From positions 1-5,416 of the forward strand of contig JAUQWL010000127.1 of the NCBI GenBank assembly GCA_030835185.1: a DNA stretch of 5,416 nucleotides. Direction: 5' to 3'. Both the position numbers and the translations under genes were made by a program. The notes under the pieces are model-generated. The model ran no database searches, was not told where the DNA came from, and saw nothing but the letters and a program-made list of their open reading frames with translations. This document shows positions 1 to 5,416 of the stretch, piece after piece; the stretch's first letter is position 1; each line of letters opens with the position of its first letter. The DNA comes from Solirubrobacterales bacterium (GTDB taxonomy: Bacteria; Actinomycetota; Thermoleophilia; Solirubrobacterales; 70-9).

Positions 1-302
1 GGGAGGTCCACCTGAGGATCTCGGCCCCGCCGATCCGTTTCGGCTGCAACTACGGCGTCGACATGTCGGCCCGCGAGGAGATGGTCGCCCACAACCGCAC
101 CGTCGATGAAATCGCCAGGGAAGTCGGTGCCGACTCGCTGGCGTATCTGTCGATGGAGGGGGTCTACGAAGCTGTCGGGACGCCGGCCTCGGTCCACTGC
201 GACGCCTGTTTCACCGGCAACTACCCGCTCGGCGACGACCCTGACGAGGCCGACGACAAGTTCGCCCTGGAGGAGATTGCCGTCCTCCCCGTCGGTCGCT
301 GA
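1..302 (+). CDS. purF: Amidophosphoribosyltransferase, C-terminal 99 residues (5' end outside window)
   Basis: PurF makes 5-phosphoribosylamine from PRPP and glutamine, the committed first step of de novo purine synthesis in the cytoplasm. The reading frame is open from base 3 to the TGA at 300-302, so only the C-terminal end of a protein normally about 450-510 residues long is present. Visible family signatures are EVHLRISAPPIRFGCNYGVD at the start, ADSLAYLSMEGVYEAV in the middle and CDACFTGNYP near the end. In the Bacillus-type enzyme four cysteines bind a 4Fe-4S cluster. The fragment's C15 (FGCNYG) and the C66-x-x-C69 pair fit three of them, so this looks like the Fe-S, oxygen-sensitive class. 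The fourth ligand, the propeptide, the glutaminase domain and the PRPP-binding loop lie upstream of the window. The in-frame ATG at 63 is internal, because conserved sequence continues upstream of it. The gene heads the purine cluster read on this strand. Confidence 0.93.
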   Translation, partial: EVHLRISAPPIRFGCNYGVDMSAREEMVAHNRTVDEIAREVGADSLAYLSMEGVYEAVGTPASVHCDACFTGNYPLGDDPDEADDKFALEEIAVLPVGR

Positions 303-310
303 CCGCGATC

Positions 311-350
311 CGGCCGGCCGGCCGCGAAGCGGTGCGCCTCTTCACCTCTG
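311..350 (+). terminator. Weak hairpins after purF, possible terminator
   Basis: Nine bases after the purF stop lies a perfect 14-base GC palindrome (311-324, repeated CGGC units). Directly after it is a short hairpin: GAAG (326-329) pairs with CTTC (340-343) and GG (331-332) with CC (337-338), around a TGCG loop and one C/T mismatch. A short T-run (350-353) follows some bases later, but there is no proper U-tract. The position fits the end of the purF transcript; the structure is weak and could be chance in GC-rich DNA. Confidence 0.28.
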
Positions 351-387
351 TTTCAACCCGATCCGCCCGCTTGCCCGGCGACCGGTC

Positions 388-393
388 TAGGCT
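388..393 (+). promoter_or_regulatory. Possible -10 element (TAGGCT) upstream of the VOC gene
   Basis: TAGGCT fits the TANNNT pattern of actinobacterial -10 elements. It would place transcription start near base 400, leaving a leader of about 35 bases that includes the ribosome binding site GAGGAG at 421-426. No convincing -35 hexamer lies 16-19 bases upstream; TTGCCC at 371-376 is only 11 bases away. The call rests on the -10 alone. Confidence 0.25.
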
Positions 394-434
394 GCCAGGG
401 GACCTGGATTTGACACTACCGAGGAGTTTCGAAG

Positions 435-800
435 ATGAATGTGACCGGAGTTGATTTCACGATCGTGCCGATAACCGACTTCGAAAGGTCGAAGAAGTTC
501 TATGGCGATGTACTCAACCTCGAAGAATCGAAGCAGTGGGGCGAGATGCCGGCCCAGGAGTTCGAGACCGGCAACCTGACCATCGCGATCATGCAGCCGG
601 AGGCGTTCGGGCAGAAGTTCTCTCCGAATGTCTTCCCGATTGCGCTTCATGTTGACGATGTCGCCGCCGCAAGGACCGAACTCGAAGGCAAGGGCGTCGA
701 CTTCCCCGCCGATACGATCGACTCCGGGGTCTGCCACATGGCCTTTTTCGGCGACCCCGACGGCAACGGCCTGATGCTCCACAGCCGCTACGCCGACTGA
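435..800 (+). CDS. VOC-superfamily (glyoxalase/dioxygenase-like) small protein
   Basis: This 121-residue protein has the vicinal oxygen chelate layout of two beta-alpha-beta-beta-beta modules. The first runs from VDFTIVPITDFERSKKFYGDVLNL (about residues 6-29) and the second from FPIALHVDDVAAARTELEGKG (about 67-87) to the hallmark GDPDGNGLMLHS near the C-terminus (106-117). The family includes glyoxalase I, extradiol dioxygenases, epimerases and bleomycin/fosfomycin resistance proteins, and the substrate cannot be read from this sequence. By position, metal ligands could be E44, H72 and H116. The usual first-strand histidine appears to be F8, so the metal site is either three-ligand, changed or lost. 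The ATG is supported by GAGGAG eight bases upstream. The gene sits between purF and purN on the same strand, 44 bases before purN, which suggests co-transcription. A role in purine synthesis is not implied by the fold; it may be a passenger or a damage-control enzyme. Confidence 0.85.
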   Translation: MNVTGVDFTIVPITDFERSKKFYGDVLNLEESKQWGEMPAQEFETGNLTIAIMQPEAFGQKFSPNVFPIALHVDDVAAARTELEGKGVDFPADTIDSGVCHMAFFGDPDGNGLMLHSRYAD

Positions 801-844
801 GACCGGCACTGCAGCGAGCCGCCGGGATTCGGCAGGATGCAGGG

Positions 845-1471
845 GTGAGTTCGTCCGATCTCTCCTTTCGCATCGTGGTACTGGCCTCCGGCGGCGGGAC
901 GAACCTGCAGGCGATCCTCGACCGACTCCACGGGCACGACGGCGTCGAGGTGGTCGGGGTCGGCTCGGACAGGCCCGGCGCCTTCGCCCTCGAGCGGGCT
1001 CGCAAAGCCGGCATCGAGACGGCGACCTTCCCGCAGGAGGACTTCGACGACCGCGAATCCCGGGACACGGCGATGGCCGACTGGATCGATTCGACCGGCG
1101 CGGATCTGGTCGTGCTGGCCGGCTACATGCAGCTGGTCTCGCCGGACTTCGTCAACCGTTTTCGCAACCGCATTCTCAACATCCATCCGGCTCTGCTGCC
1201 CTCCTTCCCCGGACTCGACGCGATCGGTCAGGCACTCGAACACGGCGTACGGGTCACCGGGGTCACCGTTCACTTCGTCGACGAGGGCACTGACACCGGG
1301 CCCGTGATCCTCCAGCGGGCAGTCGAAATCCCGCCTGGAGTCGATCGCAGGCAGCTGGAAGAGGCGATCCATGCGGTCGAGCATGAGATCTACCCGGAGG
1401 CGATCGGCATGGTCGCCCGGGGCAGGGTTAGGATCGCCGCGGACAATCCACGGCGGGTGATCGTCGAGTGA
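845..1471 (+). CDS. purN: Phosphoribosylglycinamide formyltransferase (GAR transformylase)
   Basis: PurN transfers the formyl group of 10-formyltetrahydrofolate to glycinamide ribonucleotide, the third step of de novo purine synthesis. The 208-residue length is normal for the family. The phosphate-binding loop is at the N-terminus (LASGGGTNLQAILD, residues 13-26). The folate/catalytic region reads ILNIHPALLPSFPGLDAIGQ (110-129), with N112 and H114 matching the catalytic Asn and His of the E. coli enzyme. TGVTVHFVDEGTDTGPVILQ (138-157) carries the catalytic aspartate at D150, so the active site looks intact. The start is GTG, supported by AGGA seven bases upstream (834-837); the ATG at 837 is out of frame. 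The gene follows the VOC gene by 44 bases and precedes purH by 24, so all three are probably one transcript. purM, often next to purN, is not present here. Confidence 0.96.
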   Translation: MSSSDLSFRIVVLASGGGTNLQAILDRLHGHDGVEVVGVGSDRPGAFALERARKAGIETATFPQEDFDDRESRDTAMADWIDSTGADLVVLAGYMQLVSPDFVNRFRNRILNIHPALLPSFPGLDAIGQALEHGVRVTGVTVHFVDEGTDTGPVILQRAVEIPPGVDRRQLEEAIHAVEHEIYPEAIGMVARGRVRIAADNPRRVIVE

Positions 1472-1495
1472 AGCAACCGAACTGCAAAGGTGGAG

Positions 1496-3091
<1,596 letters not shown>

Positions 3092-3099
3092 CCCAACCA

Positions 3100-3162
3100 C
3101 ACGAGGTTCGCAGCGGTAGCGGTCATGAGACGGCAAGTCACGAGGCTGTGTGGCCACGAGGT
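3100..3162 (+). repeat. Three direct copies of CACGAGG
   Basis: CACGAGG occurs at 3100-3106, 3139-3145 and 3155-3161. The first and third copies extend to CACGAGGT. All lie between the purH stop and the first large hairpin, the last overlapping its left arm by four bases. The spacings (39 and 16 bases) are irregular. A seven-base word three times in 62 bases is more than expected, but it may be chance in biased sequence. Confidence 0.45.
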
Positions 3163-3224
3163 GCCCGGCAGGGGTCGCTACGCCTACCCCGCCAACCCGT
3201 ATAGCGACCCCTGCCGGCCACCTC
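3158..3224. repeat. Long hairpin 1: 23-base inverted repeat, 22/23 paired, 21-base loop
   Basis: The arm at 3158-3180 begins GAGGTGCCCGGCAGG and ends GGTCGCTA. It is the reverse complement of 3202-3224 except for one C/C mismatch (3164 against 3218). The loop (3181-3201) is C-rich on the + strand. It lies 66 bases after the purH stop and could serve as a strong terminator or 3' RNA-protecting structure for the purine transcript. No T-run follows the right arm, so it is not a classical intrinsic terminator. The stem is longer than most terminators and resembles dispersed palindromic intergenic repeats. Confidence 0.85.
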
Positions 3225-3310
3225 ATTGCCGCGGAGTCGAGCGGTGCCCGTCGGAGGTACCAGCCGGCAGTAGCGGCAGTCCCGGGGCACCACGTGGAGG
3301 CGTTACGGCG

Positions 3311-3383
3311 ATGAGGGTGGTCGGGGGAGGGTCGAGTTGGGATGGCTGGGGTAGGCGGGAGACCCTCCCCCGGCCGCCCTCAT
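3311..3383. terminator. Long hairpin 2: 23-base inverted repeat beside the P450 3' end, likely terminator
   Basis: The arms at 3311-3333 (starting ATGAGGGTGGTCGG) and 3361-3383 (ending CCGCCCTCAT) pair at 21 of 23 positions around a 27-base loop. The two exceptions are T3318 with G3376 and T3321 with G3373. They become U-G wobble pairs in + strand RNA but A-C mismatches in - strand RNA, so the stem is stronger in RNA read in the purH direction. It begins 10 bases beyond the P450 stop codon, a natural place for a P450 terminator, and could also stop purH read-through. There is no U-tract on either strand. Confidence 0.65.
3315..3359 (+). other. Run of six G-tracts with G-quadruplex potential
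   Basis: Tracts of three or more G lie at 3315-3317, 3323-3327, 3329-3331, 3339-3341, 3348-3351 and 3357-3359, separated by 5, 1, 7, 6 and 5 bases. This satisfies the usual G3+N1-7 quadruplex rule with two tracts to spare. The run covers most of the left arm and all of the loop of hairpin 2, so quadruplex and hairpin would compete for the same bases. RNA from the + strand would carry the G-tracts. Confidence 0.6.
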
Positions 3384-3393
3384 GACAACTGGC

Positions 3394-4644
3394 TCAGGCG
3401 AGGTGGACCGGCATCGAGTACCACTGGTTGAGGAAGGTCGAGCTGAGGCGCTCGGGTGATCCGTCCGGCTCGATCGTGTCGAAGCGCCTCAGGGTCTCTT
3501 CGATCCAGAGCTTCAGCTCGAGCCGGGCCAGACCCGCACCGAGGCAGAAGTGGCGGCCGCCGCCACCGAATCCCTGATGGGGGTTGGGGTCCCGGCGCAC
3601 GTCGAAACGGTTCGGGTTCTCGAAAACCTTTTCGTCCCTGTTGCCGGAGACGTACCACATGGCGAGCTTGTCGCCGGCCTTGATCTCGGCCCCGGAGAGC
3701 TCGACGTCGCAGGTAGCCGTTCGACGCATGTAGGCAAAGGCGGGATTGAAGCGCACGAACTCCTCTACCACCTGTTCGAGCGGCACCGCGCCCGAGCGGA
3801 CCAGTTCCATTTGCCCGGGGTCGTCCATGAGGTTCTTCATGCCTGAAGTGAAGACCGCCCGGGTCGAATCGTTGCCGGCGACCATCAGTACGAAGAAGAA
3901 CATCAGGGCTTCATCGTGGCTGAGCCGCTCGCCGTCAACCTCGGCCTCGATGATCTTCGTGGTCAGGTCGTCGGTCGGGTTGGCTTCGCGCGCACGGATG
4001 AGGCCGTCAACGTACGGGGCAAACTCCCCGAAAGCGGTCCACAACTCATCCAGGTCGGGAACCAGTCGCGGATCCTCGAAGGCCGAGGTCCGGTTGGTCC
4101 AGCTGACCAGTTGCTCGGCGTCCTCGCGCGGCACACCGAGCATGTCGCCGATCACCATCGAAGGGACGAAGACGCCGACGTCGCGGACGAGGTCGAGTCT
4201 GCCATCGGGATGCTTCCCGAGCGCGTTGTCGTAGACGAGGTTGATGATCTGACGCATGCGCTCGGTGTGGTCGAGTGCTGTCTTCGGGGTGAAAGCACGC
4301 TGGACCAGCGCCTTCAACCGGTCGTGGCGGGGTGGGTCCTGGCAGATCAGCATGTTCGCACCGAGGTCCATCGGGTCCGGAGCGCCGGGCTCTCTGGCGA
4401 GGCTGTCGACCACGAGAATGCTGCGCTCCGAGGAGAACGTCTTGTGGTCGCGGCCGACCCGGGCGATGTCGTCGTAAGTGACTACCGACCAGAAACCCGT
4501 TTCGTCGGGGAAGTCGCGGAGCGCGCTGAAGTGGAGGTCCTGACCGCGCAACTCGCGGAAGACTTCGTGCGGCGGGCCCTCCTTCCACAGCTCCAGGTCG
4601 CTGATGTCGAGTTCGGCGGGATCGGCGGTGGCGCTCGGGTTCAT
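3394..4644 (-). CDS. Cytochrome P450 (bacterial class I, CYP124/125/142-like)
   Basis: This is a soluble 416-residue haem monooxygenase with no signal or membrane segment, the usual length for bacterial P450s. The C-helix region is ICQDPPRHDRLKALVQRAFT (100-119). The I-helix oxygen-activation motif is AGNDST (256-261), with D259 as the acid; S260 takes the place of the usual threonine. ExxR is E295-FV-R298, the PERF-like segment is NPNRFDVRR (343-351), and the haem loop GFGGGGRHFCLGAGLARLEL (358-377) carries the thiolate ligand C367. The extra glycine in this loop and the HFCLGA context recall, from memory, the actinobacterial CYP124/CYP125/CYP142 enzymes that hydroxylate sterol side chains and branched lipids. 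The substrate here cannot be read. GAGGAG six bases upstream of the ATG (4651-4656) fixes the start. The gene is divergent from a TetR regulator and convergent with purH. No redox partner is encoded nearby. Confidence 0.94.
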   Translation of the reverse strand: MNPSATADPAELDISDLELWKEGPPHEVFRELRGQDLHFSALRDFPDETGFWSVVTYDDIARVGRDHKTFSSERSILVVDSLAREPGAPDPMDLGANMLICQDPPRHDRLKALVQRAFTPKTALDHTERMRQIINLVYDNALGKHPDGRLDLVRDVGVFVPSMVIGDMLGVPREDAEQLVSWTNRTSAFEDPRLVPDLDELWTAFGEFAPYVDGLIRAREANPTDDLTTKIIEAEVDGERLSHDEALMFFFVLMVAGNDSTRAVFTSGMKNLMDDPGQMELVRSGAVPLEQVVEEFVRFNPAFAYMRRTATCDVELSGAEIKAGDKLAMWYVSGNRDEKVFENPNRFDVRRDPNPHQGFGGGGRHFCLGAGLARLELKLWIEETLRRFDTIEPDGSPERLSSTFLNQWYSMPVHLA

Positions 4645-4703
4645 CTGCGACTCCTCTGGGTTGACGGAAGGGTCGGACCATCCTCCGGTCCGCCTCCCGC
4701 CGC

Positions 4704-4733
4704 AAAGTAACAGCTGTGGAACATTTCTGTCAA
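4704..4733 (-). promoter_or_regulatory. P450 gene promoter: TTGACA -35 with extended -10
   Basis: Read on the - strand, a perfect TTGACA (4733-4728) is followed after 18 bases by TACTTT (4709-4704). A TG one base ahead of TACTTT forms an extended -10. Transcription would start near 4697, giving a leader of about 50 bases to the ATG at 4644 that includes the strong GAGGAG. The spacer contains the perfect 8-base palindrome ACAGCTGT (4710-4717), a possible regulator contact. Confidence 0.62.
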
Positions 4734-4741
4734 GTGGTTCA
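4718..4741 (+). promoter_or_regulatory. Operator-like element, copy 1: GGAAC-N13-GGTTCA
   Basis: GGAAC at 4718-4722 and GGTTCA at 4736-4741 bracket the TTGACA -35 box of the P450 promoter (4728-4733). A second copy of the same two words lies on the other strand at 4772-4794. Binding here would block polymerase at the P450 promoter. The words are short and the spacing differs by one base between copies, so this is a proposal from pattern only. Confidence 0.4.
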
Positions 4742-4762
4742 TCTCAATCCCTTACGGATGCT

Positions 4763-4777
4763 GTTTCAGTCTGAACC
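4763..4777. repeat. Small palindrome TTCAG-T-CTGAA in the divergent promoter region
   Basis: TTCAG (4765-4769) and CTGAA (4771-4775) form a perfect inverted repeat around a single T, and G4763/C4777 also pair beyond one mismatch, giving 6 of 7 pairs over 15 bases. Size and location fit an operator for a dimeric TetR-type repressor. It overlaps the inner end of operator-like copy 2 (4772-4777), so the two may be one site. Confidence 0.4.
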
Positions 4778-4794
4778 TCCATGCAATACGTTCC
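4772..4794 (-). promoter_or_regulatory. Operator-like element, copy 2 (inverted): GGAAC-N12-GGTTCA
   Basis: Read on the - strand, GGAAC (4794-4790) is followed after 12 bases by GGTTCA (4777-4772). It mirrors copy 1 about a centre near 4756. It lies just upstream of the tetR -10 element and covers the place where its -35 would be (about 4778-4784), which would suit autorepression of the regulator. Confidence 0.4.
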
Positions 4795-4801
4795 GCGGCC
4801 T

Positions 4802-4807
4802 TACAAT
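4802..4807 (+). promoter_or_regulatory. tetR -10 element TACAAT, giving a leaderless transcript
   Basis: TACAAT matches the TATAAT consensus at five of six positions and ends seven bases before the ATG at 4815. Transcription would therefore start at or next to the A of the start codon, the arrangement seen in leaderless actinobacterial mRNAs. No clear -35 hexamer is present 16-19 bases upstream, which suggests a weak or regulated promoter. Confidence 0.55.
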
Positions 4808-4814
4808 CGGGAGG

Positions 4815-5405
4815 ATGCCCGTCGAGGCTGCCGCCGACACCCTCCGCTCCGACTTCCGCCGCCCGGGCCGCGAGGACGCGATTGCCCTGGCGAGGGCACG
4901 CTTCCTGGCCGGCGAGCGGATCGAGATGCGACTCCTCGCATCGGAGCTGGACATCGGCCGGACGACGCTCTACCGCCGGGTCGGTGAGCGAGAACAGCTG
5001 ATCGAAGAAGTCTTCGCCGGTCTGGTGGACGAGTGGTTTGCCGAAGCACTGCCGCAGGTCGGCGGCACAGGACGAGATCGACTGCTCGACGTCATGCGGC
5101 GGTTCCTGGAGCTGGCCGCCTCTTTCGGTCCGCTGAGCGAATTCGCCGCCCGGGAACCGGCCCTGACCATGAGGCTGCTGCTGGACCGCGAAGGGATAGT
5201 CGCCGAACACTCGAAACACGCCATCAGCAACCTGCTCGAACAGGAGGCACCCGAGCTCGAGGTCCCCGCGAACATCATCGACGTGATCGAGATGACCGCG
5301 GCGGCGCTGGTCTGGGCCAACATAGCGATCGGTCGCGAGCCCGACATAGACAGCGCGATCGAGCTTTCCCGGATGTTGCTCGGCACCTGCGAAACCCGCG
5401 GCTGA
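4815..5405 (+). CDS. TetR/AcrR-type transcriptional regulator, divergent from the P450 gene
   Basis: This 196-residue protein has the TetR plan. The N-terminal DNA-binding domain (about residues 18-67) has a helix-turn-helix in MRLLASELDIGRTTLYRRVG (38-57), with the recognition helix around GRTTLYRRVG, then GEREQLIEEVFAGL. A mainly alpha-helical ligand/dimer domain follows (about 70-190). Its N-terminal pattern (GREDAIALARARFLAGERIE) recalls QsdR-type regulators of Actinobacteria, but I cannot confirm this. The frame is open back to a GTG at 4716, which would add 33 residues (also via an ATG at 4758). That extension does not look like protein and would overlap the P450 promoter. The ATG at 4815 gives a normal family length and sits just after a good -10 box. 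GGGAGG directly abuts the ATG, too close to be a normal ribosome binding site, so translation is probably leaderless. It most likely represses itself and the P450 until a small hydrophobic ligand binds. The ligand is unknown. Confidence 0.88.
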   Translation: MPVEAAADTLRSDFRRPGREDAIALARARFLAGERIEMRLLASELDIGRTTLYRRVGEREQLIEEVFAGLVDEWFAEALPQVGGTGRDRLLDVMRRFLELAASFGPLSEFAAREPALTMRLLLDREGIVAEHSKHAISNLLEQEAPELEVPANIIDVIEMTAAALVWANIAIGREPDIDSAIELSRMLLGTCETRG

Positions 5406-5411
5406 CTCGCC

Positions 5412-5416
5412 GGAGG
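5412..5416 (+). promoter_or_regulatory. Possible ribosome binding site of a gene beyond the window
   Basis: GGAGG occurs seven bases after the tetR stop codon, at the very end of the window. It is a full core Shine-Dalgarno sequence on the coding strand. If a start codon follows within about ten bases, a further gene is co-transcribed with the regulator. This cannot be seen from here. Confidence 0.3.

Larger units (their letters stand above)
3092..3393. other. 302-base convergent intergenic region rich in inverted repeats
   Basis: This stretch separates the convergent 3' ends of purH (+) and the P450 gene (-). It contains two long hairpins, a G-tract run, three copies of CACGAGG, and an 8-base inverted pair GTCATGAG (3122-3129) / CTCATGAC (3380-3387) bracketing the structured part. 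An 86-codon open frame (3125-3385) crosses both hairpins, but its product is compositionally odd, matches no family I know, and its ATG has no ribosome binding site, so I treat the region as non-coding. A structured RNA is possible, but no known class is recognised. Confidence 0.7.

Noticed and set aside
410..415. TTGACA as a -35 box for the VOC gene
   Set aside because: A matching -10 would fall at about 433-438, on the start codon itself, and no TANNNT is there. The downstream GAGGAG requires a start site further upstream.
589..1068. Possible - strand gene across the VOC-purN junction
   Set aside because: It is a shadow of two well-supported + strand genes, with a low-complexity Arg/Ser-rich product.
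3243..3291. Third hairpin GGTGCCC / GGGCACC between the two large ones
   Set aside because: Only seven pairs with a 35-base loop; expected by chance in sequence this GC-rich.
3290..3297. CCACGTGG perfect palindrome
   Set aside because: An eight-base palindrome alone, far from any promoter, with no supporting context.
3125..3385. 86-codon open frame in the convergent intergenic region
   Set aside because: It spans both hairpins, has no ribosome binding site before its ATG, and its Gly/Pro/Arg-rich product matches nothing known. The inverted repeats explain the sequence better.
3916..4710. 264-codon open frame on the + strand
   Set aside because: It is antisense to the P450 gene, whose motifs are unambiguous, and it runs through the P450 promoter and ribosome binding site.
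4716..4814. N-terminal extension of the TetR protein from GTG 4716
   Set aside because: The added 33 residues look non-coding, make the protein long for the family, and overlap the P450 promoter and the operator-like sites. ATG 4815 has a well-placed -10 box.

Overview
The window is GC-rich, densely coded DNA with strong GC third-position bias, GTG as well as ATG starts, and one start that looks leaderless. Together with the gene types this suggests a high-GC Gram-positive bacterium (Actinomycetota). A Thermoleophilia/Solirubrobacterales-like lineage is possible, but that placement is inference and nothing here proves it.

Left half (1-3091, all + strand) is a de novo purine biosynthesis cluster. 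It holds the 3' end of purF (glutamine amidophosphoribosyltransferase, step 1, apparently of the Fe-S cluster type), a small VOC-fold protein of unknown substrate, purN (GAR formyltransferase, step 3) and purH (AICAR formyltransferase/IMP cyclohydrolase, last two steps). PurN and PurH both use 10-formyltetrahydrofolate, and PurH ends the pathway at IMP. The VOC gene, purN and purH are separated by only 44 and 24 bases and are probably co-transcribed. The 132-base gap after purF holds a weak terminator-like hairpin and a possible -10 element, so a transcript could restart before the VOC gene.

Centre (3092-3393) is a 302-base non-coding stretch between the convergent ends of purH and a P450 gene. 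It contains two long hairpins with 23-base arms whose sequences resemble each other, a run of six G-tracts with quadruplex potential inside the second, and three copies of a CACGAGG heptamer. It probably acts partly as a terminator region, but the structures are longer than an ordinary terminator needs and lack U-tracts.

Right half (3394-5416) is a divergent pair: a cytochrome P450 on the - strand and a TetR-type regulator on the + strand, 170 bases apart. The gap contains a good -35/extended -10 promoter for the P450 and a TACAAT -10 placed so that the tetR transcript would begin at its own ATG. Two inverted copies of GGAAC-N12/13-GGTTCA each lie over or next to the -35 region of one promoter. 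The simplest reading is a regulator that controls itself and the P450 in response to an unknown hydrophobic ligand. No ferredoxin or reductase is visible, so the P450's electron donors must be encoded elsewhere.

No tRNA, rRNA, CRISPR array, insertion sequence or phage gene was seen. The most interesting material is the non-coding DNA: the paired hairpins and G-tracts at 3158-3383, and the symmetric operator-like layout at 4704-4815.
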